Part shown: piece after piece, positions 37,327 to 46,317 of the stretch | How positions within the stretch are numbered: the stretch's first letter is position 1 | How the letters are laid out: every line of letters starts with the position of its first letter | Source of the DNA: Azospirillum sp. B21 | Lineage (GTDB): Bacteria; Pseudomonadota; Alphaproteobacteria; Azospirillales; Azospirillaceae | Length of the DNA: 64,000 nucleotides | Reading direction: 5' to 3' | Assembly (NCBI RefSeq): GCF_008364825.1 | Contig: NZ_VTTO01000010.1 | Span: 1 to 64,000 of the forward strand | The notes under the pieces: model-generated | What the model was told of the DNA's origin: nothing | Seen by the model: only the letters and a program-made list of their open reading frames with translations | Databases searched by the model: none | Made by a program: the position numbers and the translations under genes

Positions 37327-38139
37327 ATGGGCGGAATCATCCAAGCGACCGAGCAGGAGGCGGAAACCGGCAAGCCGCAGGGCACCGGAACCCAAACCCT
37401 GCTGCGCGGACTGGCTTTGCTGGAATGCGTGGCCGCCGGCGTCGGCGACGTAAAGGGAATCGCGGCCCGGCTGGGCACCCCGCGCAGCACCACCCACCGC
37501 ATGCTCGTCAGCCTCGTGGCGGAAGGGTATCTCCATCACATCCCCTACAAGGGCTATCTGCTGGGCCCGAAGCTGATCCAGCTGGGGATGAAGGCGCTCG
37601 AACAGCGCCCCCTGGTCGCCGTCGCCCGCCCGCATATCGAGGCGCTGGCACAGGCCACCGGCGACACCGTCCATCTCGGCGTCGAGGACAAGGGCGAGGT
37701 CTTCTATCTCGACAAGATTCCCGGCACCCGGGGGCTGGAGATGCGGTCCCGCACCGGACAGCGCATGCCCATCGCCTCCACCGGACTGGGCAAGGCGCTG
37801 ATGCTGGGCATGGTGCCTGCGCGCTGGATGGCGCTGCACGCGCTGCTCAGTTCCCCCGACGCGCCGGCCGACCGGCCGCGTCCCGCAGATTGGCCGCAGT
37901 TCGAAAAGCAGATGAACGACTATGTCGCCCAGGGTTGGGCGAAGGATTTGGAAGAGAACGAACTCGGCATCCGTTGCGTCTCCGCACCGGTGCGCGACGG
38001 CCGGAATCTGGTGGTGGCGGCGATCAGCGTCGCCAGCGCCGTCCCCTACATGCCTGACGACCGCATGGCCACTCTGGGACCGCTGGTCCGTGCCACGGCG
38101 GACGCGATATCCAAGGATCTGGGATGGATCGCACCATGA
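37327..38139 (+). CDS. IclR-family transcriptional regulator
   Basis: A 270-residue regulator. The winged helix-turn-helix lies at about 22-85 (LLRGLALLECVAAGVGDVKG, then GTPRSTTHRMLVSLVAEGYL). The effector-binding domain (about 95-265) includes ASTGLGKALMLG and ELGIRCVSAPV. IclR regulators commonly control sugar-acid or aromatic catabolism. Its stop overlaps the dgoK start, so it likely controls and is co-transcribed with the sugar-acid operon. Confidence 0.92.
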   Translation: MGGIIQATEQEAETGKPQGTGTQTLLRGLALLECVAAGVGDVKGIAARLGTPRSTTHRMLVSLVAEGYLHHIPYKGYLLGPKLIQLGMKALEQRPLVAVARPHIEALAQATGDTVHLGVEDKGEVFYLDKIPGTRGLEMRSRTGQRMPIASTGLGKALMLGMVPARWMALHALLSSPDAPADRPRPADWPQFEKQMNDYVAQGWAKDLEENELGIRCVSAPVRDGRNLVVAAISVASAVPYMPDDRMATLGPLVRATADAISKDLGWIAP

Positions 38140-39149
38140 CCTCCTCCGCCGACTCCCCCACCGAACCGGCGCTGATCGCGCTGGATTGGGGAACGTCGAG
38201 CCTGCGCGGCTTCCTGATGGACGGCGGCGCGCGCGTGCTTGCCGAACGGGCGTCCGCCCACGGCATCCAGAACCTGCCGCAGCCCGGCCTCGCCGGATTC
38301 GACGCAGCGTTGGCCGCCCTCTGCGGGGACTGGCTGGACGCGCATCCCGGCTTGCCGGTCGTGGCCGGCGGCATGGTCGGCAGTGCCCAGGGCTGGGTCG
38401 AGGCGCCCTATGTCGCCACCCCGGCCGACGCGACGACCCTGGCCGACCGGGCGGCGCGGGTGGAGACGGCGGCCGGCCGCCGCATCCTGATCGCCCCCGG
38501 CGTCCTGCACGATCCGGCCGGCGCGCCCCCCGACGTGATGCGGGGGGAGGAAATCCAGATCGCCGGTGCGCTGGCCGAGAATGCCGACTGGGCGCGGAAC
38601 GCCTGCATCGCCATGCCCGGCACCCATTCCAAGTGGGTCCGCGTCGCCGATGGGCGCATCACCGCCTTCTCCTCCTACATGACTGGCGAGCTGTTTGCGG
38701 TCCTGAAGACCCATTCGCTGCTCGGCCGCCTGATGCCCGCCGACCGCGAGGCATCGCCCGAGGATGAGGCGGCGGCCTTCGCCGTCGGCATCCGCGCCGC
38801 GCAGTCCGCCGGTCCCGGCGACCTGCCCCACCAGCTGTTCGCGACCCGCACGCTGGGCCTGACCCGGCGCATGCCGGCCGAGGCGCTGGCGCATTACCTG
38901 TCGGGCCTGCTGATCGGGCACGAGCTGCGCTCCGGCCTCGCTTTGCTGGCGGAGATGCCGGCGGGCACGCCGCTGCTGCTGATCGGCGCCCCGGCTCTCT
39001 GCAGCCGCTACGGCCGCGGGCTCGCGGCGTTCGGCGTCACACCGGCGGCACAGCTGGGCAATACCGCCCCGCGCGGTCTGTTCCAGTTCGCCGCCGCGGC
39101 CGGGCTGCTTGCCACCGGCACCACCCCCAGCACGATGAGCGCGCCATGA
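38136..39149 (+). CDS. dgoK: 2-dehydro-3-deoxygalactonokinase
   Basis: A 337-residue kinase that phosphorylates 2-keto-3-deoxygalactonate. The N-terminal phosphate-binding loop ALDWGTSSLRGFLMD, GGMVGSAQGW and CIAMPGTHSKWVRV are characteristic of DgoK. The ATG at 38136 overlaps the iclR stop (ATGA), and its own stop overlaps dgoA the same way. The product is the substrate of the next enzyme. Confidence 0.93.
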   Translation: MTSSADSPTEPALIALDWGTSSLRGFLMDGGARVLAERASAHGIQNLPQPGLAGFDAALAALCGDWLDAHPGLPVVAGGMVGSAQGWVEAPYVATPADATTLADRAARVETAAGRRILIAPGVLHDPAGAPPDVMRGEEIQIAGALAENADWARNACIAMPGTHSKWVRVADGRITAFSSYMTGELFAVLKTHSLLGRLMPADREASPEDEAAAFAVGIRAAQSAGPGDLPHQLFATRTLGLTRRMPAEALAHYLSGLLIGHELRSGLALLAEMPAGTPLLLIGAPALCSRYGRGLAAFGVTPAAQLGNTAPRGLFQFAAAAGLLATGTTPSTMSAP

Positions 39150-39799
39150 CCGAGCTTTCGCTTTCCGCACGCTTCGATGCCGCTTTCTCCGCCCTGCCGC
39201 TGGTCGCGATCCTGCGCGGCCTGACCCCGGCGGAGGCGGTTCCGGTGGCGGCGGCACTCTACGAGGCGGGGTTCCGGCTGATCGAGGTGCCGCTGAACTC
39301 GCCCGATCCCTTCGACAGCATCGCCGCCATCCGCCGGGCCCTGCCCTCCGACGCTCTGGTCGGGGCCGGCACGGTGCTGACGCTGGACGCCGTGGACCGG
39401 CTGTCCGCCATCGGCGCCGATCTGGTGGTGATGCCGCATGCCGACACCGCGATCATCCGTGCCGCGAAATCGCGCTCGATGGTCTGCACTCCCGGCGTCG
39501 CCACCGCCACGGAGGCCTTCGCTGCGCTCGCCGCCGGGGCCGACGCACTGAAGCTGTTCCCGGCCGAGCAGATCGCCCCTCCCGTGGTGAAGGCCCTGCG
39601 CGCGGTGATCCCGCACAGCGTGCGGCTGCTGCCGGTCGGCGGCATCACGCCCGACACCATGCAGCCCTTCCGCACCGCCGGCGCCTCCGGTTTCGGCCTG
39701 GGTTCGGCGCTCTACAGCCCCGGCCTGCCGGTGACGGAAATCTCAATCCGCGCCAAGCGCTTCGCCCAGGCCTGGGCGGAGGGCACGTCCGGGCGCTGA
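39146..39799 (+). CDS. dgoA: 2-dehydro-3-deoxy-6-phosphogalactonate aldolase
   Basis: A 217-residue KDPG/KDPGal-type class I aldolase that yields pyruvate and glyceraldehyde 3-phosphate. It has LVAILRGLTPAEA at the N-terminus, VGAGTVLT, and the Schiff-base Lys in ALKLFPAEQ. Pairing with dgoK supports the galactonate (De Ley-Doudoroff) isomer over KDPG. The dehydratase dgoD is not in the window. Confidence 0.92.
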   Translation: MTELSLSARFDAAFSALPLVAILRGLTPAEAVPVAAALYEAGFRLIEVPLNSPDPFDSIAAIRRALPSDALVGAGTVLTLDAVDRLSAIGADLVVMPHADTAIIRAAKSRSMVCTPGVATATEAFAALAAGADALKLFPAEQIAPPVVKALRAVIPHSVRLLPVGGITPDTMQPFRTAGASGFGLGSALYSPGLPVTEISIRAKRFAQAWAEGTSGR

Positions 39800-39863
39800 C
39801 CCCCTTTCCCATCGTCGCCTTTCAACGACCGGCGCACAAGCCGGCACACCCAGAGGGAATGCC

Positions 39864-40853
39864 ATGAAGGTCTCTACCCGCCTGACCCGTACCGTTCTGA
39901 CGGCCGGCCTGTCCGCCGGCATGCTGTTCGCCGGAGCCGCGACCATCACGGGCGGCGCCCTGGCCGCCGAGTATCCGGCGAAGCCAGTCGAGCTGATCGT
40001 CCCCTATGCCGCCGGCGGCGGCACCGACCTCGTCGCCCGCGCCTTCGCCGATGCGGCCAAGAAGCAGCTGCCGCAGTCGATGGGCGTGGTGAACAAGACC
40101 GGCGGCGGCGGCGCCGTCGGCCTGACCGAGATCATGGCCGCCCGTCCCGACGGCTACAAGATCGGCATGGGCACGGTGGAAATCACCCTGCTGCCGCATA
40201 TGGGCGTCGCCCGTTTCACGGTGGACGACTTCACCCCGATCGCCCGCCTGAACGCGGAGCCTAGCGCCATCACCGTCAAGGCCGACGCGCCTTGGAAGAC
40301 CGTGGAAGAGTTTCTGGAGCATGCCAAGGCCAACCCCGGCAAGGTGCGCATCGGCAACTCCGGCACCGGCGCCATCTGGCACCTCGCGGCCGAAGCGCTG
40401 GAGGAGAAGACCGGCACGACCTTCAACCATGTGCCCTTCGACGGCGCCAACCCGGCCGTGACCTCGCTGCTGGGCGGCCATATCGAAGCGGTGTCGGTCA
40501 GCCCCGCCGAGGTGTCGAGCCAGCTCGCCGCCGGCCAGCTGCGCATGCTCGCCGTCATGGCCGAGCAGCGCAGCAAGACCTTCCCCGACGTGCCGACGCT
40601 GAAAGAGAAGGGCGTCGACCTGTCCGTCGCCACCTGGCGCGGCATCGTGGTGCCGAAGAAGACGCCGGCCGCGGTGGTCGACACCCTGCGCACCGCCAGC
40701 AAGGCCGCGGCGGAAGACCAGGCCTTCCGTGACCAGCTGGCCAAGATGAACCTGACCTGGGCCTATGCCGACGGTCCGGAGTTCGGTCAGGTCATGCAGA
40801 AGGACAATGCCTTCTTCAAGGATCTGATGACCAAGCTGGGCATGGCGAAGTAA
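39864..40853 (+). CDS. Tripartite tricarboxylate transporter substrate-binding protein (TctC/Bug)
   Basis: A 329-residue periplasmic protein with a signal peptide (about 1-33, ending ALAA). Family motifs are YPAKPVELIVPYAAGGGTDLVAR and KTGGGGAVGL, with an Asp/Thr-lined site. Bug proteins capture carboxylates such as citrate, sugar acids or aromatics. Its place after dgoKA suggests a sugar acid. It is 64 bp after dgoA, and a strong stem-loop follows. Confidence 0.93.
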   Translation: MKVSTRLTRTVLTAGLSAGMLFAGAATITGGALAAEYPAKPVELIVPYAAGGGTDLVARAFADAAKKQLPQSMGVVNKTGGGGAVGLTEIMAARPDGYKIGMGTVEITLLPHMGVARFTVDDFTPIARLNAEPSAITVKADAPWKTVEEFLEHAKANPGKVRIGNSGTGAIWHLAAEALEEKTGTTFNHVPFDGANPAVTSLLGGHIEAVSVSPAEVSSQLAAGQLRMLAVMAEQRSKTFPDVPTLKEKGVDLSVATWRGIVVPKKTPAAVVDTLRTASKAAAEDQAFRDQLAKMNLTWAYADGPEFGQVMQKDNAFFKDLMTKLGMAK

Positions 40854-40867
40854 CGCCGGACCGACGC

Positions 40868-40895
40868 CGTTCCCGGCGGTCCGCCGCCGGGAACG
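40868..40895 (+). promoter_or_regulatory. Perfect 12-bp stem-loop between binding protein and TctB genes
   Basis: Arms CGTTCCCGGCGG (40868-40879) and CCGCCGGGAACG (40884-40895) with loop TCCG. There is no T-run. Such stems after binding-protein genes often protect the upstream mRNA and set higher expression of the binding protein. Confidence 0.65.
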
Positions 40896-40921
40896 CCTTC
40901 ATCGGTTGAGGAGACCGGACC

Positions 40922-41446
40922 ATGAGCAACCCGCCCGCAGGGGGCGAAGGCCCCGGCTTTGGCAATGCCATGCCTATGACCACGAAGATCGCCAACCTCG
41001 TGATCGCCGTCGTGCTGATCGCCATCGCAGCCTCGGCCATCGCTGCGACCGGCGATTTCCCCAAGAGCATGCTGGCGGCCGACGTGGGCTCCGCCCGCTT
41101 CCCGATTATCCATGCCGGCGCGCTGATCGTGCTGTGCCTGATCCTGATCGCCAACACGCTGCGCGCGCCCACCGCCCCGGCGGCAACCGGAGAGGCGCCG
41201 GTCGGGATCGCCGGCTACGCGGGGGTCGCCTTGGGCATGCTGGCGACTGCAGCCTGCATCGCCGCCATGGAGTATGTCGGCTATGGCATCGCCACCGCCG
41301 TCTACATGGCCGTGATCATGGCGCTGATGGGGCAGCGCAACCCGCTTTGGAACCCGGTGCTGGCGGTCGGCGTGACGGCGCTGGTCTATGGCGTCTTCCA
41401 CTATGCGCTGCAGGTGCCGTTGCCGGTGGGGAGCCTGTTTGAATGA
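40922..41446 (+). CDS. Tripartite tricarboxylate transporter TctB-family small subunit
   Basis: A 174-residue membrane protein with four hydrophobic helices (about residues 24-42, 60-80, 96-118 and 130-165). This is the usual TctB size and layout. It works with the TctA permease and the periplasmic binding protein. It has a GAGGAGACC site before the ATG. Confidence 0.87.
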   Translation: MSNPPAGGEGPGFGNAMPMTTKIANLVIAVVLIAIAASAIAATGDFPKSMLAADVGSARFPIIHAGALIVLCLILIANTLRAPTAPAATGEAPVGIAGYAGVALGMLATAACIAAMEYVGYGIATAVYMAVIMALMGQRNPLWNPVLAVGVTALVYGVFHYALQVPLPVGSLFE

Positions 41447-41497
41447 CCATCCCCGCCCTTTTCATGGCCGCACCATACGTCGTGGAGGACCGCCGCC

Positions 41498-43024
41498 ATG
41501 CATGAACTCGATCTTCTGATGAACGGCTTCGTCACGCTGGCGTCGAACCCGCTGGCGCTGCTTCTGGCGCTGGTCGGCGTCGCGCTCGGCATCTTCATCG
41601 GCGCCTTGCCCGGTCTGACGGCGACCATGGGGGTCGCCATCCTGCTGCCCTTCACCTTCGGCATGGACCCGGTGTCCGGCCTGCTGATGATCTCCGGGGT
41701 CTTCTTCGGCGGCGTCTATGGCGGGTCGGTGACGGCGATCCTGCTGCGCATTCCCGGCACCCCGGCTGCCGCCGCCACGGCGATGGACGGATTCGAGCTG
41801 ACCAGGAAGGGCATGGCCGGCGTGGCGCTGGGCACTGCGACCTTGTCCTCCTTCCTCGGCGGCACCGCCAGCATCATCGTCCTGATCTTCCTCGCCCCAA
41901 TCCTGGCCGGCTTCGCGCTGAAGTTCAGCGCGTCGGAAAGCTTCGCGCTCGCCGTGTTCGGGTTGAGCATCATCGCGAGCATTTCCGGCCGTTCGGTCAT
42001 CAAGGGGTTGATCGCCGGCTTCCTGGGACTGCTGATCGCCACGGTCGGCATGGACCCGATGGACGGGTTCCCCCGCTTCACCGGCGGCTACACCGAGCTG
42101 TTCAACGTCCCCTTCATTCCGGTGATGATCGGCCTGTTCGCCGCCGCCGAAGCCTTCAAGACGCTGGAGGACCCGAAGGTTCGCCTGGGCATGGCCGCGG
42201 CGCTGGGCCGCATCATTCCGGAATGGGCGACCTTCCGCCGCCTTCTGGGCACGGTGGCACGCTCCACCGGCCTTGGCGTGGCGATCGGCATCATCCCCGG
42301 TGCCGGCGCCGACATCGCCGCCTATGTCGCCTACAACGAGGCCAAGCGGTTCAGCAAGACGCCGGAGAATTACGGCAAGGGCGAACTGGCCGGCGTCGCC
42401 GCCTGCGAATCCGGCGCCAACGGCTGCACCGGTGGCGCGCTTCTGACCATGTTGACGCTGGGCATTCCCGGCGACGCCGTCACCGCGGTGATGCTGGGCG
42501 CACTGACGCTGCAGGGGCTGCAGCCCGGACCGCTGCTGTTCAAGGAACATGCGGAACTGGTGTTCACCCTGTTCGCGGGCATGCTGTTCTGCTACGTCGC
42601 CATGCTGGTGATCGGGCTGGGGTCGCTGCGTTTCATGGGTCGCGTCCTGCAGATGCCGAAATCGGTGCTGACGCCGGTTATTCTACTCCTGTGCATCGTC
42701 GGCACCTATGCCATCAACAACAGCCTGTTCGACATCGGCATCATGCTGGCAGCCGGTGTTGCCGGCTACTTCATGCAGAAGTGGGACTTCCCTGCCTCGC
42801 CGGTGGTGCTGGCGCTGATCATGGGCCCGATGGCGGAGGCCAACTTCCGCCGCGCCCTGTCGCTTTCGGGCGGAAGCTACGACTTCCTCTACACCCGGCC
42901 GATCACCGTCGTGCTGCTGACCATCGCCATCCTGACCCTGTTCCTGCCGCTGGTGAAGCGCTGGCGCAGCCATAGGGCGGAAACGCGGCAAACGGGCGCC
43001 GCCAGTTCCCTGAATCAAGCCTGA
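41498..43024 (+). CDS. Tripartite tricarboxylate transporter TctA-family permease
   Basis: A 508-residue permease with about 11-12 TM helices. The family signature is GIFIGALPGLTATMGVAILLPFTFGM near the N-terminus, with a related second copy (AIGIIPGAGADIAAYVAY) in the middle, reflecting the internal repeat. It transports using the ion gradient with the TctC and TctB partners. An 18-bp gap precedes the SDR gene. Confidence 0.95.
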   Translation: MHELDLLMNGFVTLASNPLALLLALVGVALGIFIGALPGLTATMGVAILLPFTFGMDPVSGLLMISGVFFGGVYGGSVTAILLRIPGTPAAAATAMDGFELTRKGMAGVALGTATLSSFLGGTASIIVLIFLAPILAGFALKFSASESFALAVFGLSIIASISGRSVIKGLIAGFLGLLIATVGMDPMDGFPRFTGGYTELFNVPFIPVMIGLFAAAEAFKTLEDPKVRLGMAAALGRIIPEWATFRRLLGTVARSTGLGVAIGIIPGAGADIAAYVAYNEAKRFSKTPENYGKGELAGVAACESGANGCTGGALLTMLTLGIPGDAVTAVMLGALTLQGLQPGPLLFKEHAELVFTLFAGMLFCYVAMLVIGLGSLRFMGRVLQMPKSVLTPVILLLCIVGTYAINNSLFDIGIMLAAGVAGYFMQKWDFPASPVVLALIMGPMAEANFRRALSLSGGSYDFLYTRPITVVLLTIAILTLFLPLVKRWRSHRAETRQTGAASSLNQA

Positions 43025-43042
43025 TCATAAGGAAAGACAGTC

Positions 43043-43819
43043 ATGTTCGACGATCTGAAGGGCCGCCGCGTCCTGATCACCGGTTCGACCCAGGGGATCG
43101 GTCTGGCCGCGGCGCAGGCCTTCGCCCGCCACGGCGCCAGGGTCGGCATCAACGGCCGCAAGGCGCCGGCCGATCTCGACGCGACCCTCAAGGCGATGGA
43201 ATCCGCGGGTGGCGAGGCGTCCTTCTTCGCCGGGGATCTGTGCAGCAGCGCCGCCTGCAAGGCCGTGGTGGACGCCTTCGTCGAGCGGTTCGGCGGCATC
43301 GACGTGCTGATCAACAACGCCGGCGGTCTGGTCGCCCGCAAGCCGCTGGAGGAGATCGACGACGAGTTCTTCGACGCGGTGACCGACCTGAACGCCCGGT
43401 CCGCCCTGATGACCACCAAGCATGCCCTGCCCCATCTGCGCCAGTCGGCCAAGGACAGCGGGCAGACGGCATCGGTGATCCTGGTCGGGTCGGTTGCCGG
43501 CTACACTGGCGGCGGACCGGGCGCCGGTCTGTACGGCGCGGCCAAGGCGTGGCTGCACAACATCCAGAAGAACTGGGTCGCCTTCCACACCAAGGAGGGC
43601 ATCCGCTTCAACACCGTGTCGCCGGGCACCTTCGACACCGCCTTCCATGCCGACAAGGACGAGGCCGCCAAGGCCCGCGTGTCGACCGGCATCCCGATGG
43701 GCCGCTTCGGCAAGCCGGAGGAATGCGCCCCGACCTTCCTGTTCTTCGCCTCCCATGGCTGCTCGGGCTACATCACCGGGCAGGTTCTGGACGTGAACGG
43801 CGGCCAGTTCATGCCGTAA
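43043..43819 (+). CDS. SDR-family NAD(P)-dependent oxidoreductase
   Basis: A 258-residue classical SDR. The cofactor motif is TGSTQGIG (about 15-22), then NNAGG (about 92-96), catalytic Ser in VGSVAG and YGAAK (YxxxK). Its location after the ttt transporter suggests a sugar or sugar-acid dehydrogenase that feeds the DgoK-DgoA route; this is inference. An AAGGAAAG site precedes the ATG. Confidence 0.9.
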   Translation: MFDDLKGRRVLITGSTQGIGLAAAQAFARHGARVGINGRKAPADLDATLKAMESAGGEASFFAGDLCSSAACKAVVDAFVERFGGIDVLINNAGGLVARKPLEEIDDEFFDAVTDLNARSALMTTKHALPHLRQSAKDSGQTASVILVGSVAGYTGGGPGAGLYGAAKAWLHNIQKNWVAFHTKEGIRFNTVSPGTFDTAFHADKDEAAKARVSTGIPMGRFGKPEECAPTFLFFASHGCSGYITGQVLDVNGGQFMP

Positions 43820-43899
43820 AGCGGCTTAACGGCAGGGGGCTGCAGGACAAGCGCCGTTTCCCGCTGTTGTCGGAAGACACGGGCGGGAAAGGGACGACC

Positions 43900-44805
43900 A
43901 TGGCCAGGCAGATTCCCCTGTCGGAGGACAGCAGCGCGATCGATCCGGCGCTCGACGCGCTCCGCAACGACCACACGCACGAAATCGCGCCAGACCTTGC
44001 CTATCGGCGGCTCGGCATCGTCAATGTGGTGTTCTGGGGTCCGCCGGGCGCCGGCGACCGCGAATGGGTGCTGATCGATGCCGGGCTGATGGGCACCAAG
44101 GGCTTCATCCGCGCCGCGGCGGCCGAACGGTTCGGCCGCGACTCCCGCCCCGCCGCCATCGTCATGACCCACGGCCATTTCGACCATGTCGGCGTGCTGG
44201 AGGATCTGGCGGAGGAGTGGGATGCCCCGGTCTACGCCCACCCGCTGGAACACCCCTATCTGAACGGTCAGGCCGCCTACCCGCCCGGCGATCCATCGGT
44301 TGGCGGTGGAGCGATGGCGGCGCTGGCGCGCTTCTACCCTCGCAAGCCGGTGGATGTCGGATCGCGCCTGCGGGCGTTGCCGGAAGACGGGTCGGTGCCG
44401 GTCATGCCGGGCTGGCGCTGGGTCCACACGCCGGGACACAGCGTCGGCCATGTCTCCTTCTGGCGGGAGAGCGACCGCTCGATGATCGTCGGCGACGCCT
44501 TCGTCACCACGGGGCAGGAATCGGCCTATGCCGTCGCCGTGCAGCGGGCGGAAATGCACGGCCCGCCGATGTATTTCACCGTCGAATGGGACAAGGCGCG
44601 CGAGTCCGTCGCCCGCCTTGCCGCACTGGAACCGGAACTGGTGATCACCGGCCACGGCGAACCGATGCGGGGGGCGGAAATGCGTGCCGCCCTGCACCGG
44701 TTGGCGGACGAGTTCGACCGCATCGCCATTCCGCGCCAGGGCATTTACCTGGAAAAGCCGGCCCGGGCGGAGGACGGGACCGCCTATTGCGGACCGGAGG
44801 GGTAA
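43900..44805 (+). CDS. MBL-fold metallo-hydrolase
   Basis: A 301-residue metallo-beta-lactamase-fold hydrolase with the metal motif THGHFDHVG (about 88-96), the HTPGHSVGHVSF third-His motif, GDAFV Asp and TGHGEP. With an SDR immediately upstream it could act as a lactonase on a sugar lactone, but many activities fit this fold. The ATG at 43900 follows GGGAAAGGGACG, 80 bp after the SDR stop. It is the last gene of the operon, with a terminator 25 bp beyond. Confidence 0.88.
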   Translation: MARQIPLSEDSSAIDPALDALRNDHTHEIAPDLAYRRLGIVNVVFWGPPGAGDREWVLIDAGLMGTKGFIRAAAAERFGRDSRPAAIVMTHGHFDHVGVLEDLAEEWDAPVYAHPLEHPYLNGQAAYPPGDPSVGGGAMAALARFYPRKPVDVGSRLRALPEDGSVPVMPGWRWVHTPGHSVGHVSFWRESDRSMIVGDAFVTTGQESAYAVAVQRAEMHGPPMYFTVEWDKARESVARLAALEPELVITGHGEPMRGAEMRAALHRLADEFDRIAIPRQGIYLEKPARAEDGTAYCGPEG

Positions 44806-44829
44806 GTTTATGTGCTTGGAATGAATGCA

Positions 44830-44852
44830 CCAGGGCACACTGCCCTGGCTTT
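44830..44852. terminator. Terminator between convergent MBL and tautomerase genes
   Basis: Arms CCAGGGC (44830-44836) and GCCCTGG (44842-44848), loop ACACT, followed by CTTT. Confidence 0.65.
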
Positions 44853-44910
44853 CACGTGATCAGCCGCGGCAGGCGCCCAGATTGCCTGATCCAAGGCGCT
44901 GGTCCTCGCC

Positions 44911-45291
44911 TCAGGCGTACTGCGCAACGCCATTGCCGAGCGACCAGTTCTCCTTCGCCACTTCGACGATGTTGACGAAAACGTCCTGCGGCCGAATGCC
45001 GGGGTCTTCGCCGAGCAGTTCCACGATCCGCGCGAACAAAGCCTTTTTCTGTTCCACGGTGCGGGTGTTGTTCGCCGTGATCTGGATGTATACGAGGTCA
45101 TCTCCTCGCGATACCTCAAGATAAGATGAACTGTAGCGGAAGTTCACTGCATCGTGTTCGGTGATGGTCATGAACTGATCATCTTCCGGCACATTGAAGG
45201 TTTCGTGCATCGCGCGGGAAAGGGCATCGAAGATTGCCTTCCGGTAGGCCTCAGACTTTCCAGCGCGCAGGGAGATGTGAAGGAGCGGCAT
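44911..45291 (-). CDS. Tautomerase-superfamily protein, MSAD/4-oxalocrotonate type
   Basis: A 126-residue protein starting MPLLHISLRAGKS; Pro2 becomes the catalytic N-terminal Pro once Met is removed. The length (about 126, not about 62) fits the malonate-semialdehyde-decarboxylase and cis-CaaD branch. Asp residues in NVPEDDQF and an Arg in NFRYSS may help catalysis. The start at 45291 has an AAAGGA site and is forced by the Pro. It is divergent from a LysR gene, which probably regulates it. Confidence 0.88.
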   Translation of the reverse strand: MPLLHISLRAGKSEAYRKAIFDALSRAMHETFNVPEDDQFMTITEHDAVNFRYSSSYLEVSRGDDLVYIQITANNTRTVEQKKALFARIVELLGEDPGIRPQDVFVNIVEVAKENWSLGNGVAQYA

Positions 45292-45385
45292 CGTATTTCC
45301 TTTCCATGATGTCGTCGTTGACAATAGCCGTGGCGCAGTCATTTCCATATGATATGATTTACTATTTCTAACATAATGATTGGAT
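45292..45385. promoter_or_regulatory. Divergent tautomerase/LysR control region
   Basis: About 94 bp, AT-rich against its flanks. The motif ATATGAT appears at 45347-45353, overlapping a second copy ending at 45358, and again at 45384-45390. A LysR regulator typically binds such a shared gap to control both genes. Confidence 0.45.
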
Positions 45386-46243
45386 ATGATGGACCAACCT
45401 CTCGACCTCGATGCGGTTCGGGCCTTCGTGCGCATCGCCGAACTGGAGAGCTTTACCCGCGCGGCCGAAGCCATGCGGACGACGCAAGCCGCGGTCAGCC
45501 TGAAGCTGAAACGCCTAGAAGACAGACTGGGATGCCGCCTTTTCGAGCGGACGCCGCGGTATGTCCAGTTGTCACCACGCGGTGCAGCCTTTCTCGATCA
45601 CGCTCGCGACCTGCTGGAGGCGCATGATCGCGCGCTCGCCTCGCTGAGTGAGGGGCGCCAGCGCATCGCCATCGGCATCAGCGATCATGTGGCGGGGCCG
45701 GAGCTTCCCGCCCTGATTGCCCGGATGAACGCGCAGGATCCGCAGTTGGTGATCGAAATCCGGATCGGATCGTCGGGGGACCTGCTGCAGAGCTTCGACC
45801 GACGGGAACTCGACACCGTGATCGTCCGCCTGCATGCGGGGCGCAACGACGGCCAACTCCTCACCGAAGAACAATTCGGCTGGTTCGCAGCGCCAAGCTG
45901 GCAGCATCGGGCGGACGAACCTCTGCCAATCGCCACAATGGCCGAGCCCTGTGGAGTGCGGGCGCTGGCAGGGCAGCTTCTTGACGCCGCAGGTGTGTCT
46001 TGGACGGAAATTTTCGTCGGCGGCGGCGTGACCGCGGTGGCGGCGGCCGTCACGGCCGGGCTCGGCGTCGCGGCGTTGTCCCCGCGCATGGTGCCATTCG
46101 GTGCCGTCGATGTCGGCCCTAGACTTGGTCTTCCGGCCTTGCCGCGCCTGCCCGTGATTTTGCACACGAGGGTGAAGGATGGACGACCGCGCGAGGCGCT
46201 CGCCGGACTGGCAGCCGCGTTCAGGAGTGCGGTGCGAGGCTGA
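45386..46243 (+). CDS. LysR-family transcriptional regulator
   Basis: A 285-residue regulator. The N-terminal helix-turn-helix is LDLDAVRAFVRIAELESFTRAAEAM with TTQAAVSLKLKRLEDRLG (about 5-60). The effector domain (about 88-285) is of LysR type and slightly short at its C-terminus. The start may be either ATG at 45386 or 45389, or a TTG at 45380; no clear ribosome site helps. It is divergent from the tautomerase gene. Confidence 0.9.
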   Translation: MMDQPLDLDAVRAFVRIAELESFTRAAEAMRTTQAAVSLKLKRLEDRLGCRLFERTPRYVQLSPRGAAFLDHARDLLEAHDRALASLSEGRQRIAIGISDHVAGPELPALIARMNAQDPQLVIEIRIGSSGDLLQSFDRRELDTVIVRLHAGRNDGQLLTEEQFGWFAAPSWQHRADEPLPIATMAEPCGVRALAGQLLDAAGVSWTEIFVGGGVTAVAAAVTAGLGVAALSPRMVPFGAVDVGPRLGLPALPRLPVILHTRVKDGRPREALAGLAAAFRSAVRG

Positions 46244-46260
46244 TGCTCCCACAAATGAAA

Positions 46261-46293
46261 AACCCCCGCCGGATCGCTCCGGCGGGGGTTTTC
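46261..46293. terminator. Bidirectional terminator between LysR and acnB
   Basis: Thirteen-base perfect arms AACCCCCGCCGGA (46261-46273) and TCCGGCGGGGGTT (46278-46290), loop TCGC, with T's on the plus side and A's on the other. It serves both convergent genes. Confidence 0.93.
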
Positions 46294-46317
46294 GTCACTG
46301 ACCGCTGCGTCCGGCTA

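Noticed and set aside
44852..44865. TTTCACGTGATCA as a parS site for the ParB-like protein
   Set aside because: Only one half fits the 16-bp parS palindrome and it lies 30 kb from parB between ordinary genes.
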